Below are positions 17,220-27,300 of a stretch of DNA of 64,000 nt, one piece after another. Position 1 is the first letter of the stretch. Each line of letters opens with the position of its first letter. The translations under genes and the position numbers were made by a program. Source of the DNA: Litorivivens sp041624475. GTDB lineage: Bacteria; Pseudomonadota; Gammaproteobacteria; Pseudomonadales; Spongiibacteraceae. The stretch covers positions 354,418-418,417 of the forward strand of contig NZ_JBFJUX010000002.1 of the NCBI RefSeq assembly GCF_041624475.1, given 5' to 3'. Under the pieces are notes generated by a model, which saw only the letters and a program-made list of their open reading frames with translations, was not told the DNA's origin and did no database searches.

Positions 17220-17957
17220 CTACGGCCGGGTTTTACTGTGATGAAGGTGATCTCTGAACAGAAAGACACACGCACCCGCCGCCATCAACGCTAGGGTATA
17301 CCATGTGAGCGCATAGACCCTATGGCTATTACTGAAGTTGATAACGGTCAGGCCGCCAAGCGGATTCTGGACAGATTGCTCGCCATCGAAGTCGACGTTG
17401 CCGGCACTGCCGGGCTGTCCGGTGTCAGCATCAACAAAATACGGAGCCAGAGATAAGCTGAGAGCGCTCCCGATCGCCACTACATCCCTGGAATACCAGC
17501 GTTTCGCTGCAGGGTCGTTAGCTCGCAGAAAACCGCCATCGGGCTCCGTCAAACGCAACAGCCCTGATACGGTGACTTCACCCCCGGGCGCTGGTGCAGG
17601 CTGCGCGCCCTGGCCGATATAGCCGCGATTGATTAATACGGTTCCGTGATTATCCGTCAGCAGCGGTGTCAGCACCCAGTAGCCACTGCCTTTTTCTGTC
17701 GCGGCGACGACCAGCGTGTTGTATTCAGCGAGGAAACGGCCGTAAAGAGAGACGTGTAAATATTCGTGCGACTCGCGGGAAAGCTCGCGCCATTGGCCCG
17801 GTGTGGGCGCCGGCACTGCGGGGGCGGAAACTCGCTGCTCGACGCGGCTAATCAGCGCTTTTTTCCAACTGAGGCGATCCAGTTGCCAGTTTCCCAGAGC
17901 GATGAAAGTCGCGCAGGCAGAAAGGTTCAGCAGAATAAACGCCCAGCGCCAGATCAT
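17220..17957 (-). CDS. SURF1 family oxidase assembly protein
   Basis: This 245-aa protein has the SURF1 layout: an N-terminal membrane helix (WAFILLNLSACATFIALGNW), a periplasmic domain with GNWQLDRLSWK, GSGYWVLTPL and VLINRGYIG, and a C-terminal helix (YTLALMAAGACVFLF). SURF1 proteins help insert heme into heme-copper oxidases; quinol-oxidase versions (Surf1q) are known within qox operons. The ATG at 17957 was preferred over an upstream frame extension because it begins the membrane helix and lies three bases beyond the cyoD stop. Its place after cyoD points to the bo3 oxidase as client. Confidence 0.9.
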   Translation of the reverse strand: MIWRWAFILLNLSACATFIALGNWQLDRLSWKKALISRVEQRVSAPAVPAPTPGQWRELSRESHEYLHVSLYGRFLAEYNTLVVAATEKGSGYWVLTPLLTDNHGTVLINRGYIGQGAQPAPAPGGEVTVSGLLRLTEPDGGFLRANDPAAKRWYSRDVVAIGSALSLSLAPYFVDADTGQPGSAGNVDFDGEQSVQNPLGGLTVINFSNSHRVYALTWYTLALMAAGACVFLFRDHLHHSKTRP

Positions 17958-17959
17958 CG

Positions 17960-18328
17960 CTACTGCATCATGCCCGGCATCATGTTCACGTTCATGTTGT
18001 ACATAACCCAAAGCGAACCAAACAGGGTGATAAACAGCAGCACCGCCGTGAACAGCAGCGAAAGCATGTTCCAGCCGCCTTCTGAGTGAAAGTTCATGTG
18101 CAGGAAATACACCATGTGCACCACAATCTGCACAGCGGCGAAGGCAAGAATGATCAGGGAGGTGGTGGCTTTCGATTCAAATACGCCACCCATTACCAGC
18201 CAGAATGGAATCGCGGTAAGAAAAACCGAGGCGAGAAAGCCAATCATGTAACCACTGAATGAAGCGTGCGGAGCCTCTTCGTTGTGATGGTGCTCGGCGT
18301 GGTTATCCTGGGTGTGAACGTCGCTCAT
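17960..18328 (-). CDS. cyoD: Cytochrome o ubiquinol oxidase subunit IV
   Basis: This 122-aa small subunit of bo3 oxidase has a His-rich cytoplasmic N-terminus (DNHAEHHHNEEAPH) and three transmembrane helices, with VQIVVHMVYFLHMNFHSEGGWN typical of CyoD. It assists assembly of the Cu(B)/heme site in subunit I. The start overlaps the cyoC stop by four bases (ATGA), indicating translational coupling. The C-terminus is unusually Met-rich (NMNVNMMPGMMQ), perhaps relevant to copper. Confidence 0.94.
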   Translation of the reverse strand: MSDVHTQDNHAEHHHNEEAPHASFSGYMIGFLASVFLTAIPFWLVMGGVFESKATTSLIILAFAAVQIVVHMVYFLHMNFHSEGGWNMLSLLFTAVLLFITLFGSLWVMYNMNVNMMPGMMQ

Positions 18329-18939
18329 GTCATAGACCCCATCAGATAAACAAAGGTAAATACCCCGATCCAGATCACATCGAGGAAGTGCCAGAACATG
18401 GACAGGCAGAACAGTCGGCGGCGATTTTCCTGAATCAGGCCGTGCTTCGACAATTGAAATAGCAGGGTAACCAGCCAGATCAGGCCAATCATCACATGCA
18501 GGCCATGAGTACCGACCAGAGCAAAAAACGACGACAGAAATGCGCTGCGCTGTGGTCCGGCGCCGATGTGGATCAGGTGATAAAACTCGTAGAGTTCCAC
18601 GGCCAGAAACGCCGCGCCAAACAGCCCGGTAATGCCCAGCCAGATCATGGTGCCTTGTTTTTTACCCTGCTGCATTTGCAGCATGGCAAAGCCATAGGTA
18701 ATGGATGAAAACAACAGGAAAGCGGTATTCAAAGCGACCAGTGGCAGGTCAAAGAGCTCCCCGCCCGTAGGACCGCCCGCGTAACTCTGACTGAGCACAC
18801 CGTAGGTCGCAAACAGCGCGGCGAAGACAAGGCAGTCGCTCATCAGGTAAAGCCAGAAACCCAGCAGCGTACCATTCGGCGCGTGGTGATCGCGAACCAC
18901 AAAGTCCAGGTTTGAATTAACTGCGACAGACTGTGACAT
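18325..18939 (-). CDS. cyoC: Cytochrome o ubiquinol oxidase subunit III
   Basis: This 204-aa protein has five transmembrane helices, as expected for CyoC. It carries LGFWLYLMSDCLVFAALFATY, VELYEFYHLIHIGAGPQ and the C-terminal FWHFLDVIWIGVFTFVYLMG. It is a structural subunit of the heme-copper quinol oxidase. It overlaps cyoB by one base (TGATG) and cyoD by four. The order and spacing match the E. coli cyo operon. Confidence 0.95.
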   Translation of the reverse strand: MSQSVAVNSNLDFVVRDHHAPNGTLLGFWLYLMSDCLVFAALFATYGVLSQSYAGGPTGGELFDLPLVALNTAFLLFSSITYGFAMLQMQQGKKQGTMIWLGITGLFGAAFLAVELYEFYHLIHIGAGPQRSAFLSSFFALVGTHGLHVMIGLIWLVTLLFQLSKHGLIQENRRRLFCLSMFWHFLDVIWIGVFTFVYLMGSMT

Positions 18940-20933
18940 CAGGCGATCACCTCCCCTCGTTGCAGCTCGACCTTGGCTACTTCCTCCACGGGAATATAGT
19001 AGTCGCGCTTGTAGTTAAAGCTATGGGCAATAATCGCTCCGATCAGGCCGACAAAAGACAGTCCGGCAATCAGCCACATATGCCAGATGAGGGCAAAACC
19101 CAACACCGTGCTGATACCGGCAATCACAATACCGGCCGCTGTGTTTTTCGGCATATGAATGGGCAGGAAGCCTTCATTCGGGTGCTGATAGCCGTTCGCC
19201 TTCATTTGCCACCAGGCGTCATTGTCATAAACACGGGGGGTAAAGGCGAAGTTGTACTGGGGCGGCGGCGAGGTGGTTGACCACTCCAGGGTCCGACCAT
19301 CCCAGGGGTCGCCCGTTTCATCGCGCAACTGGTCACGCTTGCGGTAGCTGACGTAGAACTGCATCAGGAAGCAGAAAATACCGATACCGATCAGGATCGC
19401 ACCCACCAGTGCAATCTGGAACCAGATCTGCAGCGAGGGATCATCAAACTGGCTCATGCGACGTGTTACACCCATCAGCCCCAGAACGTAGAGCGGCATG
19501 AAGGCAAGATAAAAGCCAACCAGCCAGAACCAGAAGGTCAACTTGCCCCAGAATTCATCAATCTTGTAACCGGTAACTTTCGGGTACCAATAGGTAATCG
19601 CAGCGAACACCCCAAACACCACGCCACCGATAATCACATTGTGGAAGTGGGCAATCAGGAAGAGGCTGTTGTGCAACACAAAGTCCGCAGGTGGCACCGC
19701 CAGCAACACACCGGTCATGCCGCCGATCACAAAGGTCACCATAAAGCCGACGGTCCAAAGCATCGGTACATCGAAGCGGATGCGTCCGCGATACATGGTG
19801 AACAGCCAGTTGAACACCTTGGCGCCGGTGGGTATCGAAATGATCATGGTGGTGATGCCGAAGAAGCTATTGACGGTAGCGCCGGATCCCATGGTGAAGA
19901 AATGGTGCAGCCACACCAGATAGGACAGGATGGTAATCACAACCGTGGCGTAAACCATGGATGAATAACCGAACAGGCGTTTACCGCTGTAGGTAGCGAC
20001 AATCTCGGAGAACACCCCGAAGACCGGCAGGATCAGGATATACACTTCCGGGTGGCCCCAGATCCAGATCAGGTTCACGTACATCATGGCATTGCCGCCA
20101 AGATCATTGGTGAAGAAGTTCATATCCAGGTAACGGTCCAACGACAGCATCGCGAGAACCGCAGTCAATACGGGGAAAGCCGCCACAATAAGGATGTTAG
20201 TACACAGCGAGGTCCAGACGAATACCGGCATCTTCATCAGCGTCATGCCGGGTGCCCGCATTTTGACAATGGTGACCACGAAGTTAACGCCGGATAGCAG
20301 GGTTCCCACCCCGGCTATTTGCAGTGCCCAGATATAGTAATCCACCCCTACCCCGGGGCTTTGTAATATTCCGGTTAAGGGCGGATAGGCGAGCCAGCCG
20401 GATTTGGCGAATTCCCCCACAAACAGTGACAGCATCACCAGAATGGCACCCGAGGCTGTCATCCAGAAACTGAAGTTGTTGAGAAAGGGAAAGGCCACAT
20501 CGCGGGCGCCGATCTGCAGCGGCACCATGTAGTTCATCAAGCCCACCACAAACGGCATAGCGACAAAGAAAATCATGATGACGCCGTGGGCCGTGAAAAT
20601 CTGGTCGTAGTGATCCGGCGGTAAGTAACCCATCGAATCACCGAAGGCAATAGCCTGCTGAATACGCATCATAATAGCGTCGGCAAAGCCGCGCAGCAGC
20701 ATCACAATGCCCAGGATCATATACATCACGCCAATGCGCTTGTGATCGATACTGGTAAACCATTCACGCCACAGATAGCCCCACAGCCCTGCTCTGGTTA
20801 CCGCAACCAGCAGCGCGGTTCCGCCGATGGCCACCATGATAAAGGTCGCGACAATAATCGGGTCGTGAAAAGGAAATGACTCAAGCGTTAGCCGGCCAAA
20901 AATGAGTTTGCCAAGGTCAAATGAATCAGACAT
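18939..20933 (-). CDS. cyoB: Cytochrome o ubiquinol oxidase subunit I
   Basis: This 664-aa catalytic subunit reduces O2 to water and pumps protons. Ligands visible include the low-spin heme His in AHGVIMIFFVAMPF, the cross-linked His-Tyr Cu(B) site in WGHPEVYILILPVFG, HHFFTMG, and the two His in AHFHNVIIGG. The quinol-site signature RGFADAIMMRIQQ, with Arg and Asp conserved in bo3 enzymes, separates it from cytochrome c oxidases. I start at ATG 20933 (MSDSFDLGKLIFGRL), which fits CyoB N-termini, rather than the TTG at 20960. No cyoE (heme O synthase) is found in the window. Confidence 0.96.
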   Translation of the reverse strand: MSDSFDLGKLIFGRLTLESFPFHDPIIVATFIMVAIGGTALLVAVTRAGLWGYLWREWFTSIDHKRIGVMYMILGIVMLLRGFADAIMMRIQQAIAFGDSMGYLPPDHYDQIFTAHGVIMIFFVAMPFVVGLMNYMVPLQIGARDVAFPFLNNFSFWMTASGAILVMLSLFVGEFAKSGWLAYPPLTGILQSPGVGVDYYIWALQIAGVGTLLSGVNFVVTIVKMRAPGMTLMKMPVFVWTSLCTNILIVAAFPVLTAVLAMLSLDRYLDMNFFTNDLGGNAMMYVNLIWIWGHPEVYILILPVFGVFSEIVATYSGKRLFGYSSMVYATVVITILSYLVWLHHFFTMGSGATVNSFFGITTMIISIPTGAKVFNWLFTMYRGRIRFDVPMLWTVGFMVTFVIGGMTGVLLAVPPADFVLHNSLFLIAHFHNVIIGGVVFGVFAAITYWYPKVTGYKIDEFWGKLTFWFWLVGFYLAFMPLYVLGLMGVTRRMSQFDDPSLQIWFQIALVGAILIGIGIFCFLMQFYVSYRKRDQLRDETGDPWDGRTLEWSTTSPPPQYNFAFTPRVYDNDAWWQMKANGYQHPNEGFLPIHMPKNTAAGIVIAGISTVLGFALIWHMWLIAGLSFVGLIGAIIAHSFNYKRDYYIPVEEVAKVELQRGEVIA

Positions 20934-20989
20934 TGCAACGACACTCGCTGAGGAAATCAATTGAATCGGTCATTCGCCGGGATGAATAA

Positions 20990-21946
20990 TCAGTGCGCAT
21001 CATGATTTTCCGCCTCTGCAGACTGATGCCCGGTGTGCTGGTGACCGCCCATCATGTCTTTCATACACAACGTACCCGGATCGACGCAGCGGTTGAGGAT
21101 TTTGTCGTATAGACCGGGCATAACGGAGCGGTAATAACGAACCGGTTCGTATTCGCTGGGCTTCTCCAGCTCTTTATAAACCGGGCGTGTCAGGTCTTCG
21201 CCCTGTGTTTTAACGCGGGCTATCCAGGCCTCAAAGGCCTCATCTTGCATGCCATGAAACTTGAAGCGCATACCGTTAAATCCGGCACCGGAGTAATTCG
21301 CTGAAAACCCGTCGTATACGCCAACTTCGTTGATGACGGCATGCAGTTTGGTTTCCATGCCCCCCATGGCATAGATCTGCCCGGCCAGCGCGGGGATGAA
21401 AAAGGAGTTCATCATGGTTGTGGACGTGATTTTGAACTGAATCGACCGATCCAGCGGCGCAGCCAGTTCGTTTACGCTGGCGATGTCGTACTCGGGGTAA
21501 AAGAAGAGCCACTTCCAGTCCATGGCAACCACCTCGACCACCAGGGGTTCCATATCGGCTGGGACGGGCTTGCCTTCATCAATGCGAGATAGCGGACGAT
21601 AAGGGTCTAGCTGATGGGTGCTGACCCAGGTCATTGCACCCAGAGCAATAATGATGGCCAGGGGGGCCGCCCAGATGACCAACTCCAGATGGGTTGAATG
21701 ATCCCAATCGGGGCTATAGGTTGCCTTCTTGTTGGAGGCGCGATAGCGCCAGGCGAACCAGAACGTGAGGGCGATGACCGGCACCACGATAATCAGCATC
21801 AGGATGGTGGCCCAGACAATCAGGTTTGCCTGCTGCGCTGCAATGTCACCCGACGGAGACATCACCACCCAGTCGCAGCCGGTCAGGAAAACCGGTGCCA
21901 GAGCGGCGAACAACAGCGTTTTACTGAATCTTTGGTTAGTAAACAT
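20990..21946 (-). CDS. cyoA: Cytochrome o ubiquinol oxidase subunit II (lipoprotein)
   Basis: This 318-aa protein has a lipoprotein signal with lipobox FLTGC (Cys near 24), two transmembrane helices and a periplasmic cupredoxin domain. The Cu(A) cysteines of cytochrome c oxidases are absent from the NYSGAGFNGMRFKFHGM region, as expected for a quinol oxidase. The C-terminus is His/Asp-rich (GGHQHTGHQSAEAENHDAH). The ATG at 21946 is used; a GTG two codons earlier is possible. It is the first gene of cyoABCD-SURF1-regBA and is divergent from an MFS transporter gene. Confidence 0.95.
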   Translation of the reverse strand: MFTNQRFSKTLLFAALAPVFLTGCDWVVMSPSGDIAAQQANLIVWATILMLIIVVPVIALTFWFAWRYRASNKKATYSPDWDHSTHLELVIWAAPLAIIIALGAMTWVSTHQLDPYRPLSRIDEGKPVPADMEPLVVEVVAMDWKWLFFYPEYDIASVNELAAPLDRSIQFKITSTTMMNSFFIPALAGQIYAMGGMETKLHAVINEVGVYDGFSANYSGAGFNGMRFKFHGMQDEAFEAWIARVKTQGEDLTRPVYKELEKPSEYEPVRYYRSVMPGLYDKILNRCVDPGTLCMKDMMGGHQHTGHQSAEAENHDAH

Positions 21947-22097
21947 TGCCACAGATCAACCCATCGAGTGGAAACTGGCGCAAACTTTACGCCAATCGGT
22001 CGGTGCGGTGAATTGGACAATTTGTCCTATAGCTGACCCGCAGCAAACGCGGTAGTCTGTGCCCAGATCGAGCGAACTCACCGGGATTTGCCTGACC

Positions 22098-23417
22098 ATG
22101 GCCACACTCAACGCCAATAGCAACGCGACTTCAGCCTCAGATTTTCAGACGCCGGATGGCCACTCGCCTGTGGCCCCCGGCGAAATCGCCGTCGGCGTCA
22201 TCATCGGACGCGCATCGGAACACTTTGACTTTTTTGTGTTCGGGATGGCCTGCGTACTGGTCTTCCCGCAAGTGTTTTTCCCGTTTGCCGAAACCCTACA
22301 GGGGATGCTTTACGGCTTCGTGATCTTCGGCATGGCCTTTGTCGCGCGGCCTTTTGGCACCGCCCTGTTCATGAGCATCCAACGGCGCTGGGGGCGCAGT
22401 GTAAAACTCACCGCCTCGCTGTTTCTACTCGGCACTGCCACAGCCGGCATCGGTTTTCTGCCGGGCTACGCCAGTCTGGGCGGCACCGCCATTTTCCTGC
22501 TTGCCCTGTTTCGCATACTGCAGGGCTTCGCCCTGGGCGGCTCGTGGGATGGTTTGCCGTCACTTCTCGCCCTGAACGCACCGCGTGCGCGCCGAAATTG
22601 GTACACGATGTTCGGCCAGCTCGGTGCGCCGATTGGTTTTCTGCTGGCCAATGTGCTGTTTCTGTACCTGATTCTCAATGTCAGTGCCGAGGATTTTCTG
22701 GCCTGGGCCTGGCGTTACCCCTTCTTCGTGGCCTTTGCCATCAATGTGGTCGCCCTGTTTGCCCGCCTGCGTCTGGTACTGACCGAAGAATATACCCTGG
22801 CGCTGGAAGAAAGCGCACTGGAGCCCATCAGTACCCGTGAAATGCTGGACGAAGAAGGCCCGACCATTTTTCTCGGCGCCTTTGCGGCGCTGGCCAGCTA
22901 CGCCCTCTTCCACATTGTGACCATCTTCCCGCTGTCCTGGATCCTGTTGAATGGATCGCAGGTTATCAATGACGTACTGACGGTTCAGGTGTTTGGCGCG
23001 CTGATTGGTATTCTTGCCACAATTGCCTCGGGCGTGCTCGCCGGCAAGATCGGTAAGCGCCGCACGGTGGGCTGGATGGCCGCGGTGATCGGGGTGTTTG
23101 CCCTGTTTGCGCCCTATCTGATGGGCGGCTCGCCGGGGCTGCAAAACACCTTTATTCTGATTGGTTTCGCCTTGCTGGGTGTTTCCTATGGTCAGTCGCA
23201 GGGAACCGTAACTGCCAATTTCAAGCGTCGCTTTCGCTACACTGGCGCCGCCCTCACTTCCGACTTTGCCTGGCTGTTTGGCGCCGCTTTTGCGCCCCTG
23301 ATTGCGCTGGGCCTGTCAGTACAGTTTGGCCTCGAAGCAGTCAGCCTCTACCTGATTTCCGGCGCTTTCTGCACCCTGCTGGCGCTGTATATCAACCGCA
23401 AGGTCGACGTTCAGTAG
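22098..23417 (+). CDS. MFS transporter, metabolite:H+ symporter type
   Basis: This protein (about 439 aa) has roughly 12 transmembrane helices. The first cytoplasmic loop and the motifs ASEHFDFFVFGMACVLVFP, FVARPFGTALF and ILQGFALGGSWDGLPSLL match the MHS (metabolite:H+ symporter, ProP/KgtP-like) family, with the usual DFF after helix 1. The substrate is unknown, probably a carboxylate or compatible solute. The start at ATG 22098 was preferred to GTG 22059 because CGGGA lies upstream. It ends at a clear terminator shared with nfuA and is divergent from cyoA. Confidence 0.88.
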   Translation: MATLNANSNATSASDFQTPDGHSPVAPGEIAVGVIIGRASEHFDFFVFGMACVLVFPQVFFPFAETLQGMLYGFVIFGMAFVARPFGTALFMSIQRRWGRSVKLTASLFLLGTATAGIGFLPGYASLGGTAIFLLALFRILQGFALGGSWDGLPSLLALNAPRARRNWYTMFGQLGAPIGFLLANVLFLYLILNVSAEDFLAWAWRYPFFVAFAINVVALFARLRLVLTEEYTLALEESALEPISTREMLDEEGPTIFLGAFAALASYALFHIVTIFPLSWILLNGSQVINDVLTVQVFGALIGILATIASGVLAGKIGKRRTVGWMAAVIGVFALFAPYLMGGSPGLQNTFILIGFALLGVSYGQSQGTVTANFKRRFRYTGAALTSDFAWLFGAAFAPLIALGLSVQFGLEAVSLYLISGAFCTLLALYINRKVDVQ

Positions 23418-23431
23418 TTTAAAAGAGAAAC

Positions 23432-23470
23432 AAAAAAGGCGACGCTGCTTGCACAGGGTCGCCTTTTTTT
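23432..23470. terminator. Bidirectional intrinsic terminator (MFS gene / nfuA)
   Basis: AAAAAAGGCGAC (23432-23443) pairs with GTCGCCTTTTTTT (23458-23470) around a 14-base loop. A-run and T-run on opposite arms make it work in both directions between the convergent MFS and nfuA genes. Confidence 0.9.
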
Positions 23471-23484
23471 ATCGGCATATCGCG

Positions 23485-24111
23485 CTATTTGAAGTAGGCG
23501 TTTTCGGTATTGGTGTGATCTGTCATGTCACGGACACCTGCCAGTTCAGGCACCTGTTCGACCAGCGATTTCTCGACACCTTCCTTCAGCGTTACATCAA
23601 CCATCCCGCAGCCCTGGCAACCGCCACCAAACTTGAGAATGGCGAATTTGTCTTCGGTGATTTCCACCAGTGAGACTTCACCGCCGTGGGCTGCCAGTGA
23701 CGGGTTCACCTCGTTATACAGAATGTAGTTGACCCGATCTTCCAGCGGACTGTTTTCATTAACCCGTGGCAGACGTGAATTGGGCGCCTTGATGGTCAGT
23801 TGGCCACCCATGCGGTCCTTGGCGTAATCCACCGTGGCGTCTTCCAGAAACGGCACGCTGCGGGTTTCTACATAAATAGTCAGTTTCGGGTAAGGAATCT
23901 GAATATCGTCGTCCTGGGCGTCGCCCTCACGACAGTAAGCGATACAGGTTTCCGCTTTCGGGGTTCCTGGCTGGGTGATAAACACACGCACACCAAGCAC
24001 ATCATCGCCCTGCTTTGACAACAGTTCCGCCAGGTAGTCCTGGGCAGATTCGGTGATGGTCATTTTGACTTCAGTGCCGTCTGTGGCGGCAACCGCTTGA
24101 CCTTCCGACAT
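23485..24111 (-). CDS. nfuA: Fe-S biogenesis protein NfuA
   Basis: This 208-aa protein matches NfuA. The N-terminal degenerate A-type scaffold domain (about 15-110) is followed by a C-terminal Nfu domain with the [4Fe-4S]-binding CxxC in LKFGGGCQGCGMVDVTLKEG. It carries and delivers iron-sulfur clusters, important under oxidative stress and iron limitation. The start at 24111 has an excellent AAGAGG seven bases upstream, better than a further upstream ATG at 24132. It is divergent from metH. Confidence 0.96.
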   Translation of the reverse strand: MSEGQAVAATDGTEVKMTITESAQDYLAELLSKQGDDVLGVRVFITQPGTPKAETCIAYCREGDAQDDDIQIPYPKLTIYVETRSVPFLEDATVDYAKDRMGGQLTIKAPNSRLPRVNENSPLEDRVNYILYNEVNPSLAAHGGEVSLVEITEDKFAILKFGGGCQGCGMVDVTLKEGVEKSLVEQVPELAGVRDMTDHTNTENAYFK

Positions 24112-24308
24112 AATTACCTCTTGAGTTTGCACCCGCGATGCGCTGCTTAGGGCGCCGTCTAACCGAGTATTCGCGGGCGTAGTCTGATAGAATTCGCCAG
24201 TTTAACACGAAGCCCAATTCTCACATAAGCGCAGAGCGGTTTATGGGGGCTTTTATTTGCTTTTTCAAGCAGTTAATTCCATACAGTTTTTAAGGATTTA
24301 GCAAGACA

Positions 24309-27300
24309 ATGGCCAATCGAGCACAACGCATTCAGGCACTCAAAGACGCCCTACAGAACCGTATTCTGGTCATCGACGGCGCGATGGGGAGCATGATTCA
24401 GTCCTATAAGCTCGAAGAAGCGGATTACCGCGGCGATCGCTTTGCCGATTTCCATCTCGATATCAAGGGCAACAACGATCTGCTCTCTATTACCCGGCCG
24501 GATGTTGTCAAAGACATCCATCAGGCCTATCTGGATTCCGGCGCGGATATTATCGGCACCAACACCTTTAACTCCACCCAGGTCGCCCAGGGCGACTACG
24601 AGATGCAGTTTATCGCCGAGGAGCTGAACCGGGCCGGGGCCAAAGTCGCTCGCGAAGCCGCTGACGCCCAGACCGCCGCCACGCCTGACAAACCCCGCTT
24701 TGTCGCCGGCATCCTCGGGCCAACACCGAAAACCGCCTCTATTTCACCGGATGTGAACGATCCGGGCGCACGCAATATCAACTTCGATCAGCTGGTGGAA
24801 GATTACTACGCAGCCACCAAGGCACTCGTGGAAAGCGATGTAGACTTGCTGTTGATTGAAACGATTTTCGATAGTCTGAATGCCAAGGCGGCTATCTACG
24901 CCATTCTCAAGTATTTCGAGGATAGCGGCGAAGAAATTCCGATCATGGTTTCCGTCACCTTCCCGGACGTCAGCGGCCGCACCCTGTCCGGGCAGACCCC
25001 AACCGCCTTCTGGAATACCATCGCCCACGCCAAACCACTGATCGTCGGCACAAACTGTGGTCGTCGCATTTCCGAGATCCGGCCCTTCTTTGAAGAGCTG
25101 GCGGACGTGGCCGAGTGCTATGTCAGCGGCCACTTCAATGCCGGCCTGCCCAACGAATTTGGTGAGTACGACGAAACCCCCGACGACATGGGTCGAGAGC
25201 TTCGGGAGCTGGGCGAGCGTGGCTACCTGAATCTGGTCGGCGGCTGCTGCGGCACCACCCCGGCCCACATTGAGAAAATCGCTGCCTCCGTTGCGGACGT
25301 AAAACCGCGCGAGATTCCGACAAGAGCAATCGCCTGTCGGTTAAGCGGGCTGGAGCCTTTTACCATTACCCCGGATTCGCTTTTCGTGAACGTCGGCGAG
25401 CGCTGTAACGTCACCGGCTCGGCCAAATTCAAGCGCTTGATTCTGGAAGACGACTACGACACCGCGCTGGCAATTGCCCGGGAGCAAGTCGAAAACGGCG
25501 CGCAGATTATCGACGTGAACATGGATGAAGGCATGCTCGATGCCGAAGCAGCCATCGTCAAGTTCCTGAACCTGATCGCCTCGGAGCCGGAAATCTCCAA
25601 AGTGCCCATCATGGTGGACTCCTCAAAATGGGACGTCATCGAAGCCGGCCTGAAATGTATTCAGGGCAAGGCGGTGGTGAACTCCATTTCCATGAAGGAA
25701 GGCGAAGCCGAGTTCATCGAGAAGGCCCGCATCTGCCGCCGCTTTGGTGCCGCGGTTGTGGTCATGGCCTTTGACGAAGACGGCCAGGCGGACAATCTGG
25801 AGCGACGCAAGGAAATCTGCTCGAAATCCTACGACATTCTGGTCAACAAGGTCGGCTTTCCGCCCCAGGACATCATTTTTGACCCGAACATCTTTGCCGT
25901 CGCCACCGGTATTGATGAGCACAACAATTACGCCGTGGACTTCATCGAGGCGGTCAAATACATCAAGGCTGAGTTGCCGCATGCGCTGGTTTCGGGCGGC
26001 GTATCGAATGTGTCGTTCTCCTTTCGGGGCAACAACCCGGTGCGTGAAGCGATTCACTCGGTGTTTCTGTATCACGCCATCAAGGCCGGCATGGACATGG
26101 GCATCGTAAACGCAGGGCAACTGGCGGTTTACGACGATCTGCCCGAGGAGCTGCGCGAACTGGTTGAAGATGTAATTTTGAACCGGCGCGATGACGGCAC
26201 TGAGCGCCTGCTGGAGGTTGCGGAAAAATACCGCGGCGACGGCACTACAGCCTCCAAGCAGGAAGACCTGAGCTGGCGCGAGCTGCCGGTATCCAAGCGC
26301 ATCGAACACGCGCTGGTTAAAGGCATCACCACCTATATTGAAGAAGATGCAGAACTGGCCCGCCAGGAAGCCGCCAAACCCATCGACGTGATCGAAGGGC
26401 CATTGATGGATGGCATGAACGTGGTCGGCGATCTCTTTGGCGCCGGCAAGATGTTCCTGCCGCAGGTGGTGAAATCCGCGCGCGTCATGAAGCAGGCTGT
26501 GGCCTACCTGCAGCCCTATATAGAGGCCGAAAAGGAAGAAGGCGCCAAGCCTAACGGCAAGATCCTGATGGCCACCGTCAAGGGTGACGTACACGATATC
26601 GGCAAGAATATTGTGGGCGTGGTGCTGCAGTGCAACAACTTTGAGGTCATCGATCTCGGGGTAATGGTTTCCTGCGACAAGATTCTCGATGCCGCCCAAA
26701 AGGAAAACGTCGACATTATCGGCCTGAGCGGATTGATCACGCCCTCATTGGACGAGATGGTGCATGTTGCCGCCGAAATGCAGCGCCTGGACTTCAACGT
26801 TCCGCTGATGATTGGCGGTGCCACCACCTCAAAAGCGCACACCGCGGTCAAGATTGAACCGAAATACAAAAACGACGCGGTTATATACGTGCCGGATGCT
26901 TCGCGCAGCGTTGGTGTCGCGACCCAGCTGATCAGTGATACGCAGAAAACCGCGTTTGTTAAAGAGCGCAAGGATGAGTATGCCCGTATCCGTGAACGTC
27001 GGGCCGGCAATGAGGCCAGAGGCCGCCGCCTGCCCTACCCCACAGTCGTGGAAAAGGGCTTCAAAACGGATTGGGAAAACTATACTCCCCCTACGCCGAC
27101 GTTTACCGGCACCCGCACCTTTGACGACTACCCGCTGGATCAACTGCGGGAAACTATCGACTGGACGCCCTTCTTTATCACTTGGGGGCTGGCCGGAAAA
27201 TACCCGAAGATCCTCGACGATGAAAAAGTCGGCGAAGCGGCGCGCAACCTGTTCAATGATGCCCAGGCTATGCTCGATCGCATTATTGACGAAAAACTGC

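Noticed and set aside
22560..23144. Long minus-strand open frame inside the MFS transporter gene
   Set aside because: It is the antisense shadow of a high-GC coding region with no family resemblance.
24133..24308. Possible cobalamin or SAM riboswitch before metH
   Set aside because: The 176-bp leader shows no B12-box or SAM-type conserved core that I can recognise.
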